Assembly (NCBI RefSeq): GCF_013403565.1
Contig: NZ_CP058627.1
Coordinates: 1,674,001 to 1,738,000, forward strand
Direction: 5' to 3'
DNA from: Chitinibacter bivalviorum
GTDB taxonomy: Bacteria > Pseudomonadota > Gammaproteobacteria > Burkholderiales > Chitinibacteraceae
Length of the DNA stretch: 64,000 nucleotides
The translations under genes were made by a program, and so were the position numbers. Positions 56,272 to 64,000 of this stretch are shown here, in pieces (within the stretch, counting starts at the first letter, position 1; every line of letters begins with the position of its first letter). The notes beneath the pieces are model-generated. The model worked only from the letters and a program-made list of their open reading frames with translations. It had not been told where the DNA came from and searched no databases.

Positions 56272-57152
56272 TTTTTTTCAGCCTTGTTTCTCATAAAAAC
56301 GCCTAGTAAGGCATCTAACAGGAACATTCCGATTAGGGCAATTGCAAATAAAGCCATCCCCGCAAAATCATGGATAAATCCTTGCCCGGCTGCATCACCA
56401 AAATGAAATGTGACTAAAATTAAAGTCATTACACGAATAATATTGGCGGCAAATGCCATCGGCAAAATAGCTAAAATTAATAAGGTATTACGAATTCGAT
56501 TGCTGTGATTAGTAATGAAAACGTATAAAGAGCCAACTGCCAGCAAGCTAAACATTGAGTGCATACCTGAGCAAGCATCAGCTACGAGCAATTGATATTG
56601 CCCCACTGTAATCAATACCCCACTTCGCGCAACTGGATAGCCAGCGGCATAGAGGACAACCTCTGCAATATGTGAGACTTGCCCCTTTAACGCACCAGTC
56701 AAAGCATCTACAACAAATCCTGGCAGTGGAATTAAAAAAAGCATAAATACGAGTGCAAACCAACCCACACTAATCGCACGCCAGCCTTTATTTAGGAGCA
56801 GTAAACCAATTACTAGTGGAATGAAAGATCCAATTTCCAACATTAAAATTGCTTGCGATCTGCCTAATATGTAGGCCAGCAAGGCAGGAATAATTACCCA
56901 GAAGGCTGCAAATAATTGTGGTTTATTTTCTAACTCAAATAGTTGATCTTTTACCTGCCAAAATAGCCAGAGCACAATTGCCAAAATAATTGGCCCATGT
57001 GCTTGATCATCGGTTTGCCACAATCCAATTGATAGACTATAGATAGTTGGTATCACTAATGCTAATAAGCCAAACAATATTAGGATATTCTGTTTCAAAA
57101 AAACGGCCAAATCGAATTGGCCATTTTCTGTTGCCGCCTGCAAATTTTGCAT
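56268..57152 (-). CDS. xrtB: Exosortase (EpsH/XrtB-like)
   Basis: 294 aa, about 8 membrane helices. The catalytic triad candidates are C194 in LVADACSGMHSMF, R240 in ANIIRVMTLI and H261 in GFIHDFAG. It processes PEP-CTERM proteins such as those at 37250 and 62772. The subclass (B) is suggested by the EpsG/EpsI context and should be confirmed by profile. Confidence 0.92.
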   Translation of the reverse strand: MQNLQAATENGQFDLAVFLKQNILILFGLLALVIPTIYSLSIGLWQTDDQAHGPIILAIVLWLFWQVKDQLFELENKPQLFAAFWVIIPALLAYILGRSQAILMLEIGSFIPLVIGLLLLNKGWRAISVGWFALVFMLFLIPLPGFVVDALTGALKGQVSHIAEVVLYAAGYPVARSGVLITVGQYQLLVADACSGMHSMFSLLAVGSLYVFITNHSNRIRNTLLILAILPMAFAANIIRVMTLILVTFHFGDAAGQGFIHDFAGMALFAIALIGMFLLDALLGVFMRNKAEKK

Positions 57153-57153
57153 A

Positions 57154-58020
57154 CTAATCTTCCTGAGCTAATACGCAACCTAGGATTTTGGCATTTGCAG
57201 ACTCTATTTGCGTTTTTGCCAACTCCAAACCCTTTATTGGTGTTTTATTGCGTCCGGCCACTAAAATTGCACCTTTAACTCGCGAGGCTACCATTTGTGC
57301 ATCAGCGGCGTCTTTTAATGCTGAAGTGCTATAAATCACAATATCGTATGCCTGCGCTAAATCGCGTGCTATTTGGCTAAATGTATCGCGAGATAATAAT
57401 TCTTGTGGGTTTGGTGCTTTCGTGCCCGCACTTAGAATAGATAAGTCTCGGAAGTCAGTAATGCGCTGCACAGAGTCCAAACCGGCACGACCCGCTAATA
57501 TGTCGCTCAGTCCTTTTCGATTTTCTATGCCAAACAGCTCATGCTGTGTTGCTTCACGCAGATTGGCATCGACCAGCAAAGTACGCTCACCTAATTGTGA
57601 AAATACAATGGCCAAGTTTGCAGCAAGTAAATCACTGCTGTTTTTCGCATCATAAGATGCCAATGCTATTGATTTATTACCACTCTCAATCCAACGTAAA
57701 ACAATTTGACTTCGCAAACTGCGTAGCGCTTCAACCTGAGAATCGAAGGGTGAGTATGCGGCTACAAGCTTTTCGCTAACTTTACTTTGACCAGATACAA
57801 GGTAGGGGTATTCAAATTGTTGTGCTAAGACGTCTTGTATATCTTGCTCAGAAATATATCCGAGCTTGATTGCAGCTTCACCGAAGCGTATGCCAGTTTC
57901 TTTTTGCAGCAACAATACTTTTTCGGCTTGATTTACAGTTAATTTGTCATTATCAAGCAATTGCTGGCCGATATTGCCTTTGGCCATTTGCGTGATCGTG
58001 GTATTTACGTTGGCGTTCAT
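57154..58020 (-). CDS. epsG: EpsG-like chain-length kinase homolog with degenerate P-loop
   Basis: 288 aa. The N-terminal GspE_N/MshEN-like domain (about 15-80, GNIGQQLLDNDKLTVNQAEK) is followed by a BY-kinase/MinD-like domain. Walker A' (RTLLVDANLRE) and the AANLAIVFSQLGE helix are present, but the expected glycine-rich P-loop before it reads YDAKNSSD, lacking the Gly residues and the Lys/Arg-Ser/Thr. There is no C-terminal Tyr cluster. It may regulate EpsF without being a normal kinase. Confidence 0.88.
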   Translation of the reverse strand: MNANVNTTITQMAKGNIGQQLLDNDKLTVNQAEKVLLLQKETGIRFGEAAIKLGYISEQDIQDVLAQQFEYPYLVSGQSKVSEKLVAAYSPFDSQVEALRSLRSQIVLRWIESGNKSIALASYDAKNSSDLLAANLAIVFSQLGERTLLVDANLREATQHELFGIENRKGLSDILAGRAGLDSVQRITDFRDLSILSAGTKAPNPQELLSRDTFSQIARDLAQAYDIVIYSTSALKDAADAQMVASRVKGAILVAGRNKTPIKGLELAKTQIESANAKILGCVLAQED

Positions 58021-59396
58021 GCTTGCGCTCCTACAGTGCGCCCAAATTTGGTTTTCTTGCTGATTTGCGGTGGCAATAAATCTGCCAAGACCGGCAATCC
58101 AAGCATATTTTCAATATCGTCTTTCGAGCGCACTCGGCGATCGATCAATTCAGCCAGCATTGCAAAGCCAATTGCAAGTAGTGCCCCCACAAATACTGCG
58201 AGCACTAAATTGAGCAAGGTTTTGGGGCTAGATTTCTTCAGTGGCGCAGTAGCTGATTTGATAATGGCAATATTGCTTTGATTTGATCGACTTTCTAGCA
58301 TTGTTTGGCTGAAACGCTGCAATGCCTGATCGTAGCTACGCTGCGCATTATCGACGTTACGCTGCAGTACATCGAGCGCTGCACGTTGCGACTTTAACTC
58401 CAGCACTTTCTCTTTCTGTGCTTTAAGCGCTTCTTGTAAAGAGGCTTGGCGTGACGCTGAATTACCAGCCACGCTATTGAGGCCACCAGCATATTGAGAC
58501 ATCAGTTCATTAAGCTGGCTTTTTGTCGCATTGAGTTCCGCTAAAGCCTGTTGATTATGTGGATGGTTTGGGCCATTTTTTTCAGACAGCTCTTTATACT
58601 TGGCTTCTTGAACTGAAAGTTGGCCTTTAAGCTGTTGAATCAATGGGTTATTTAATACATCAGGCGCACCACTACCACCACGAGCACGCGATTGAGCATC
58701 GTAGGTTTGCGCTTGTGCGCCAACTAATTGGCTAGATAATTCATTTAGACGTTGATTTTCAATATCGAGACGTTCATCAGCACCGACAATGCCGTTTTCC
58801 TGCTGATATTGGGATAATTTGTTTTGCGCTTTTTCTAAATTAGCCTGCAAAGATTTTAGTTGCTCTTGGAAAAAGGCATTATTTTGTTGTGCGGCAGCGG
58901 CTTTGATGTCGACGGTAGTCCGGATATAGGCTTGTGTGAACGCATTTGCGAGTGCCGCGGCGAAATTGGGATCTGTGGCAGTATATTCAAGGTTAATTAC
59001 ATTACTTTCACGACTTGGTTTGACATCCAAACCCTTTAATAATGATTCCGCAAACCAATTTCGGATATCGCCACGTCCTTCTGTCGCTTCCTGAAATTGT
59101 GCTTGCGCCTCAGGCAATTGCGTTAACCCCAAAGTATCGACAACTTTCAGCGCCGCATTCTGGCTGCTAATCATGTCGACTTGTGTCGCCATAAAGCTGG
59201 GCGCCATATAGCCAGCCACTTGCTGACCCGTTACCGGATCTGCTGCCTTGATATCAATCGCTAAAGTCGCTTCGGCAGTATATTGCTTTGGCAATAGCAG
59301 GCTAACAATCAAAGTTGTGAGCAGTACGGTCGCAAAAACCGCCAATGCGATCCATTTGCGTGCGCGCAAGATATTTAGGAATTGTTCAAAAGTCAT
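58017..59396 (-). CDS. epsF: Chain-length determinant protein EpsF (Wzz family)
   Basis: 459 aa. A Wzz domain with membrane helices at about 15-35 (KWIALAVFATVLLTTLIVSL) and 400-425, separated by a long periplasmic coiled-coil (about 170-370). It sets polysaccharide length and pairs with epsG, whose ATG overlaps its stop. Confidence 0.93.
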   Translation of the reverse strand: MTFEQFLNILRARKWIALAVFATVLLTTLIVSLLLPKQYTAEATLAIDIKAADPVTGQQVAGYMAPSFMATQVDMISSQNAALKVVDTLGLTQLPEAQAQFQEATEGRGDIRNWFAESLLKGLDVKPSRESNVINLEYTATDPNFAAALANAFTQAYIRTTVDIKAAAAQQNNAFFQEQLKSLQANLEKAQNKLSQYQQENGIVGADERLDIENQRLNELSSQLVGAQAQTYDAQSRARGGSGAPDVLNNPLIQQLKGQLSVQEAKYKELSEKNGPNHPHNQQALAELNATKSQLNELMSQYAGGLNSVAGNSASRQASLQEALKAQKEKVLELKSQRAALDVLQRNVDNAQRSYDQALQRFSQTMLESRSNQSNIAIIKSATAPLKKSSPKTLLNLVLAVFVGALLAIGFAMLAELIDRRVRSKDDIENMLGLPVLADLLPPQISKKTKFGRTVGAQA

Positions 59397-59536
59397 TTCT
59401 TATATCGCTCTAGTTAAATTAGCGCTTGGATTAAATCGCTCGACTTCATTTCACTGGGTATACAGCCAAAGATCTTTCAAAATAAGACTTTCACGCAAAT
59501 ACCCACCTACACATCAATTCTAAAGACCGAATAAAA

Positions 59537-59562
59537 GCAGAGCCAGAAACTCTGGTCTCTGC
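59537..59562 (-). terminator. Terminator between epsE and epsF
   Basis: On the minus strand the stem GCAGAG-ACCAGA/TCTGG-CTCTGC (one bulged base) is followed by TTTTATT, 20 bp after the epsE stop. It splits the EPS locus into an upstream part (epsL to epsE) and the long downstream part. Confidence 0.8.
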
Positions 59563-59581
59563 ATTTAGCGGGGTATAAGAC

Positions 59582-60373
59582 TTAGAACAGACTTTCCTGC
59601 ACAAACACCGTATCGTTCTCTCGCAGTAAGTCCGTTAATTTTGCATCGGTCTTTTCTAACTTACCGTCTGCATCTACTCGGTGGATTTCTACACTGCGTT
59701 TTGCTGCACGATTATTAAAACCGCCGGCAACTGCCAAAGCTTGCATCACAGTCATTTTTGGCTCGAGCTTGAATGCACCAGGGCGATTAACTTCGCCATA
59801 TACATACATCTGCTTGGCTCGTGGCACAAACAAGGTGTCACCATTTAAAATGCGGATGGTACGCTTTTCTGGATTTGCTAACTGAGTAAGTAAACTGAGT
59901 TGAAACTCCAGTTTTTCTTCGCCTCGTAACACAACAACAGTATCGCCCCCCATCGGGTTAATACCGCCAGCAATCGCAAGCAAATCAATTAAATCAGTAG
60001 AGCTATCTAGTGCATAACGGCCAGGTTTATTCACCTCACCCAAAACAGCAACGCGCTGACTGCGATATTGCACAATCAATACATTGACGTTTGGCTTTTT
60101 AATAAAGCCACCCGCGCTCAGTTTCTTGCTAATTAATGATTCTGCTTCGGTGTAATCCAGCCCAGCTAATTTAACTTCGCCAATGAGAGGGAAAGCTAAA
60201 GAACCCTCATTATTGAGTTGTACTTCGGTCGTCAGATCTGGATGATCATAAACCTGAATCTTGACGACATCACCCGCGCCCAATACGTACTCCCCTTTCG
60301 GCGCAGCCAAAACTAAAGTACTAATCATGGTTAAGAAGCAAAACCATAAAGCTACACCAAAAGATTTGCGCAT
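59582..60373 (-). CDS. epsE: Polysaccharide export protein EpsE (Wza-like)
   Basis: 263 aa. Signal peptide about 1-23 (ending VLAAP), a Poly_export domain (GDVVKIQVYDHPDLTTEVQL) and two SLBB domains (VAVLGEVNKPGRYAL, MYVYGEVNRPGAFKL). Forms the outer-membrane export channel. Shares one base with epsD. Confidence 0.94.
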   Translation of the reverse strand: MRKSFGVALWFCFLTMISTLVLAAPKGEYVLGAGDVVKIQVYDHPDLTTEVQLNNEGSLAFPLIGEVKLAGLDYTEAESLISKKLSAGGFIKKPNVNVLIVQYRSQRVAVLGEVNKPGRYALDSSTDLIDLLAIAGGINPMGGDTVVVLRGEEKLEFQLSLLTQLANPEKRTIRILNGDTLFVPRAKQMYVYGEVNRPGAFKLEPKMTVMQALAVAGGFNNRAAKRSVEIHRVDADGKLEKTDAKLTDLLRENDTVFVQESLF

Positions 60374-61269
60374 TATTTCAACCCTTTCAAACCTGCTTTA
60401 AGACTTTCATCCGTCGCCGAGCCTGCTTCTGCATTTGGTTTAGGTGCTTGTGCCGTTTCAGATGCAAAACGCTGTAAATATTCAATCTTAGCTGCACCTT
60501 TCAATGCTTTCATTTTTGCCTCAGCTTGCGTTTGGGCTTCGTTATTACCTAAATAACGTTTAATCATTGGCTCTGCTTCTTTTGGTGCTATTGGAGCTGG
60601 TACTGTCGCTTTCAATTGCAACAAGACCATTTTGTCACCTTCTTGCAGCGCCAAAATATCACCCATATTCATCGCAGCAAATTTTGGCAGCATAGCCATT
60701 GGCAATTGTTCAGCTGCACGTGCAGTTTCATTGGTAGTGAACTGAATATGCGCGGCATCCAAGGCGGATTTAACTTGTGCTGCCGTTGTTGCGGTATCTA
60801 GTGATTTTGCTACGGCATCATTGTATGAGGCTTTGTCGAGTACAAATGTGACAAATTCATAATTTTTACGCTCGGCAAATAACGCGGGGTTTTTTGCATA
60901 AAAATCATCAATGGCTGATTTTGATGGCTCAGTTGGTTTTCCGATTACACGCTCAGCCGCAGCTTGAGCCAGAATTTGTCGTTTCGCATTTTCAATGGCT
61001 TGCAATACATTGGGCTCGCGATCTAATTTAAGTTCAGAAGCCTTTTGTACTAATAATTCTTGATCAATGAGTTGATCTAGTACTTGTTGTTTTTGCGAGG
61101 CTTGTGCATTTGGAATTTGGCCCAAGACAAAATTCAACTGATGCACGGTAATTTCTGCATCATTTACTTTAGCCAATACTTGGCTTGGCGATTTTTTTTC
61201 ATCTTTGTCATTACATGCAGTCAATGAACATGCAATCAGTACAGCAAGAACCAGTGGTTTTACATTCAT
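60373..61269 (-). CDS. epsD: EpsD-like peptidyl-prolyl isomerase lipoprotein
   Basis: ATG 61269 (MNVKPLVLAV) is preferred because AGGATGAT lies upstream; ATG 61278 is possible. About 298 aa. The lipobox LTACN marks a lipoprotein. A SurA_N-type helical region (about 25-110) precedes a rotamase-like domain. It belongs to the EpsD family of EPS loci; isomerase activity itself is inferred. Confidence 0.9.
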   Translation of the reverse strand: MNVKPLVLAVLIACSLTACNDKDEKKSPSQVLAKVNDAEITVHQLNFVLGQIPNAQASQKQQVLDQLIDQELLVQKASELKLDREPNVLQAIENAKRQILAQAAAERVIGKPTEPSKSAIDDFYAKNPALFAERKNYEFVTFVLDKASYNDAVAKSLDTATTAAQVKSALDAAHIQFTTNETARAAEQLPMAMLPKFAAMNMGDILALQEGDKMVLLQLKATVPAPIAPKEAEPMIKRYLGNNEAQTQAEAKMKALKGAAKIEYLQRFASETAQAPKPNAEAGSATDESLKAGLKGLK

Positions 61270-61284
61270 TGTGATCATCCTAAT

Positions 61285-62742
61285 TTAAAATGCATTCCGA
61301 TCGCGGAACATCATTGTTGCAGTTTGCCAAATTATCTTTACGTCCAACCAAACAGACCAATTGCGTAAATAATCAAGATCGTATTCAACCCGGCGCTGCA
61401 TTTTTTCCAGTGTATCAGTTTCACCGCGGTAGCCGTTCACTTGCGCCCAACCGGTAATACCCGGTCTAACTTTATGCCGAATCATATAACCACGAATCAA
61501 CTGTCGATATTGCTCATTATGTGCATTTGCATGTGGGCGAGGACCGACAATACTCATTTTGCCTTCAAGCACATTGATAAACTGTGGTAATTCATCCAAT
61601 GACGTTTTGCGAATAAACCCACCAATCGGCGTTAAACGGCTGTCGTTTCTCGTGGCTTGGGTTACTTTATCCCCGTCTTCCATGACTTTCATCGACCGGA
61701 ATTTATACACCAACACACTTTGACCATCTTCGCCATAGCGTCTTTGCTTAAAGAATACAGGCCCTTTCGAAGTGATTTTTACCGCAATAGCGACCGCCAA
61801 CAATATTGGCCAGATCAAGCTCAAGATAAACAAGGACAAAATAATGTCAGTGATTCGCTTCACGACACCATTCATACCTAAAAATGGACTTTCACAAATC
61901 GCAACTACCGGCACCCCGGCCACATTGTCAAAGCGCGCATTAATGAGGTCAAAGACAAATAAGTCAGGAACAAAATAAATCGACACCGTACTATCTTGCA
62001 ATTGCTCCAACAAATCGACTACCCGCGGCTGAGCCGTCATCGGTAAAGAGATATAAATTTGCTGAATATTATGTGCCTTGACATAGCTATTAACTTCTTT
62101 TAACCCACCAAGCAATTTGCCTTTTTGCACATTCGGTAAACGATCTTCCGTACGGTCGTCAAAAAAGCCGACAAAATCCATTTTTAGGAATGGATGCTCC
62201 TGCATATTTTTTGCCAACACCAATCCTGGTTGGTTGGCTCCAATAATGATTACTTTCTTTGCATCTGCTCGTTTATCGCCATCGGGCCTGAGCACTAACC
62301 ACCGAAACATAGCATGCGTAACCAATAGCGATACTGGCGCAACCACAAACCAAGTCAGGATAAATGGTGGGTAAAAATAATCATCAAATCCCGATAGTCG
62401 CCCGAGCAAAGTAAGGCTAACAACCACAGCTAACCATTCGAGTGAAAATCGCCCAACCCCCAGCAAAGGGCGTGAATATCCAGGCACAAAAAGGAAAACA
62501 CCATCCAACAATAATGCTGTTAGCAAAAAAGCAAATGCAGCGAGCAGTAATTCATGTCCATCAGTAGCAATCTGAAACGGCACGCTTAAAGCATACAAAC
62601 ATGCGACAACCAAAATCGGGTCTAAAAAGAGCTTAAAAAAACTAACCATGGGCGCAGCGTTCGAGAACTCTCGAAAGCGATCCCCCAATAAGCTAGGGCG
62701 CTCAATATAATTGTCAAATAACCCAATTTCTGTTGCTTTCAT
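61285..62742 (-). CDS. epsB: Undecaprenyl-phosphate sugar phosphotransferase EpsB
   Basis: ATG 62742 (MKATEIGLFD), 485 aa; a GTG at 62769 could add 9 residues. Four to five N-terminal membrane helices, a Rossmann-like CoA-binding region (KKVIIIGANQPG) and the C-terminal bacterial sugar transferase domain with KRITDIILSLFILSLIWPIL, VYKFRSM and DELPQFINVLEGKMSIVGPR. It starts repeat-unit synthesis by loading a hexose-1-P on undecaprenyl phosphate. Confidence 0.94.
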   Translation of the reverse strand: MKATEIGLFDNYIERPSLLGDRFREFSNAAPMVSFFKLFLDPILVVACLYALSVPFQIATDGHELLLAAFAFLLTALLLDGVFLFVPGYSRPLLGVGRFSLEWLAVVVSLTLLGRLSGFDDYFYPPFILTWFVVAPVSLLVTHAMFRWLVLRPDGDKRADAKKVIIIGANQPGLVLAKNMQEHPFLKMDFVGFFDDRTEDRLPNVQKGKLLGGLKEVNSYVKAHNIQQIYISLPMTAQPRVVDLLEQLQDSTVSIYFVPDLFVFDLINARFDNVAGVPVVAICESPFLGMNGVVKRITDIILSLFILSLIWPILLAVAIAVKITSKGPVFFKQRRYGEDGQSVLVYKFRSMKVMEDGDKVTQATRNDSRLTPIGGFIRKTSLDELPQFINVLEGKMSIVGPRPHANAHNEQYRQLIRGYMIRHKVRPGITGWAQVNGYRGETDTLEKMQRRVEYDLDYLRNWSVWLDVKIIWQTATMMFRDRNAF

Positions 62743-62771
62743 CAAATGGGTGTGATCATCTTGATGCACGT

Positions 62772-63251
62772 TTATTTCGCTTTTTTCAACTGTCGGGTTA
62801 ATAAGATAGTTACTCCCATCGCCATCAGCGCCAACGTTTCAGGTTCTGGCACAGGGGTAACTGGTGCTACCGGCTTTTCAACACTTGGCGGAATTACACT
62901 TACAGGTGGAATTGTGATCACAGGAGGAACGATCACTGCGGGCGGAACAGCGCCCCCCGGCGTGCTCGGAACAACTCCGAGAGCTCGTGAATTAAAGCTT
63001 GATATTTGACGCCCTATTCCTTGTGCAAATGGTAAAGAATCATGCATCGAAATAGTTCGTGCCGTTTGATATTGCCCACCTAATCCCTGCGTCACATTTG
63101 TAAACACTTGTTCAATGGCCGTTACGCCATTACGCTGGTTACCACCTAATACCCGAATCAGTGGATCGTTCAGCTCAGTAACAGGCTGACTAATTGCAGC
63201 AAAGGCTGAATTAGCAATAATTAGACTTAAAATACAACTTATCGTCTTCAT
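62772..63251 (-). CDS. PEP-CTERM protein within the eps operon
   Basis: 159 aa: signal peptide 1-19 (NSAFA), a short body, a Pro/Val/Ile-rich spacer (about 95-130) and the sorting tail PVPEPETLALMAMGVTILLT with a basic RQLKKAK end. It lies 12 bp after epsL and before epsB, so it is made with the export machinery. The spacer suggests a small surface protein embedded in the polymer. No family recognised for the body. Confidence 0.88.
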   Translation of the reverse strand: MKTISCILSLIIANSAFAAISQPVTELNDPLIRVLGGNQRNGVTAIEQVFTNVTQGLGGQYQTARTISMHDSLPFAQGIGRQISSFNSRALGVVPSTPGGAVPPAVIVPPVITIPPVSVIPPSVEKPVAPVTPVPEPETLALMAMGVTILLTRQLKKAK

Positions 63252-63263
63252 AATAATCCCCTC

Positions 63264-64000
63264 TTAATAGTCATAGCGCACAAATACACCTGCTTGCGCA
63301 TCATCGTAATCATCAAGGCCTTTATCCACATTGCTTGTTATATATTGGAAATAAGGATTGATAGATACACTACGTATTGGTCGATATGCTGCACTTAATC
63401 TCGTGGTGTTGTAATTTTGCTTACGTCCATTAATGCCTAGAGTACTTTCTCTTTCTTGTTGACGATAATTAAAATTAAATAACCATGACAATTTTTCGGT
63501 CATAGCCCATCCGCTAGAGAAATAAGCAGTGCGCTCTAGATTGCGCCCAGCACCATCATTAAATTGCTCAAAGTTTTGACCAACGCCAGCACTTACTTTT
63601 GTCTTATCGGTAATCTGCCAATTAAAACCTATATCGCCTTGTGGTTTTGACTCGGTTGAAGCCGTATCTGCTTTTGATTTCCAGCTACTTAATCCAGCAT
63701 TCGCAGTGAGATTCAAGTTAGCAGTTACAGGCCACAGCAGCGACAAGCGCGTATTTTGCTCATGATATCCGCGTTTATCGGCGGGCAAAAATAAGTTTCT
63801 GAGATAGCTATAGTCTTGCCATTGGTGAATCAGACTAATCACCGAGCCTTTATCGGTATTAAACCGCACACCCAGTCCGTAATTGACAACCCTTGCATCT
63901 TGATATTTCAAATCACTATGTGTTTGTTCATCGTAACCAATATTTGCAAGCAAAGCCCAGTTGCTACTAAATAGCCAATTTCCATTCCAGCTCGCACTAT
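63264..64000 (-). CDS. epsL: EpsL-like outer-membrane beta-barrel, 5' end cut by window edge
   Basis: The frame is open through base 64000, so the gene continues outside; at least 245 residues are visible and no true start codon is seen (the apparent start near 63953 is a TTG). Alternating aromatic strands (WNGNWLFSSNWALLANIGYD, NLTANAGLSSW, NWQITDKTKVSAGVG) and a terminal FVRYDY (ends in Tyr) are those of an outer-membrane barrel. Matches the EpsL family of eps loci. Confidence 0.85.
   Translation of the reverse strand, partial: SASWNGNWLFSSNWALLANIGYDEQTHSDLKYQDARVVNYGLGVRFNTDKGSVISLIHQWQDYSYLRNLFLPADKRGYHEQNTRLSLLWPVTANLNLTANAGLSSWKSKADTASTESKPQGDIGFNWQITDKTKVSAGVGQNFEQFNDGAGRNLERTAYFSSGWAMTEKLSWLFNFNYRQQERESTLGINGRKQNYNTTRLSAAYRPIRSVSINPYFQYITSNVDKGLDDYDDAQAGVFVRYDY

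Overview
The window looks like chromosomal DNA of a chitin-degrading betaproteobacterium. The best guess is Neisseriales, family Chitinibacteraceae (Deefgea/Chitinibacter-like). This is inferred from moderate GC, a secreted CBM5/12-GH18 chitinase, an rpsU-yqeY-dnaG-rpoD operon followed by a CAT-anticodon tRNA, and a Methylobacillus-type eps/exosortase locus. No species-level marker was tested.

Positions 1-14136 are an accessory element that stops exactly at the 3' end of the tRNA gene (14136-14212, minus strand). From the tRNA inward it carries a tyrosine integrase, a repressor-like HTH protein with a structured divergent promoter, a small HTH protein, a TrfA-family replication initiator and six perfectly phased 22-bp iterons. 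Its cargo is a type I restriction-modification operon (hsdM, a YhcG/DUF1016 nuclease, hsdS, a broken RhuM gene, hsdR with a cysteine-repeat insert), a NERD-domain protein and two unrecognised genes at the edge. Between hsdR and the NERD gene lies the most unusual object here: a six-unit, about 120-bp tandem array. Each unit has a conserved box, an 18-bp perfect palindrome and, in five units, a short hairpin whose stem sequence changes while pairing is largely kept. It fits no repeat class known to me.

Positions 14137-26260 are core genome: tRNA, rpoD, dnaG, yqeY, rpsU, tsaD, an MgtC-like membrane protein, a fumarylacetoacetase-fold hydrolase, a CobD/CbiB-like membrane protein, Fe-type superoxide dismutase, then the modular chitinase.

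Positions 26470-35470 form one plus-strand operon for a type II secretion/type IV pilus-like machine: GspG, GspF, GspE, PilM-, PilN-, PilO- and PilP-like proteins, a lipoprotein secretin and three further pseudopilins. The last pseudopilin has lost its leader to an apparent one-base shift in a run of seven C. Its position next to the chitinase suggests, but does not prove, that it exports such enzymes.

Positions 35531-64000 are an exopolysaccharide region, almost all on the minus strand: epsL (cut by the window end), a PEP-CTERM protein gene, epsB, epsD, epsE, an internal terminator, then a roughly 21.5-kb run of abutting genes: epsF, epsG, exosortase, epsI, flippase, nitroreductase-like protein, pyruvyl-transferase-like protein, polymerase/ligase, a lipoprotein glycoside hydrolase, four glycosyltransferases, dTDP-rhamnose genes (rfbB, D, A, C) and GDP-mannose genes (manC, manB). 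A solitary PEP-CTERM gene and a UDP-sugar dehydrogenase follow. Together they predict a rhamnose/mannose/uronate-containing, possibly pyruvylated polysaccharide made by a Wzx/Wzy-like route and coupled to exosortase sorting of PEP-CTERM proteins.
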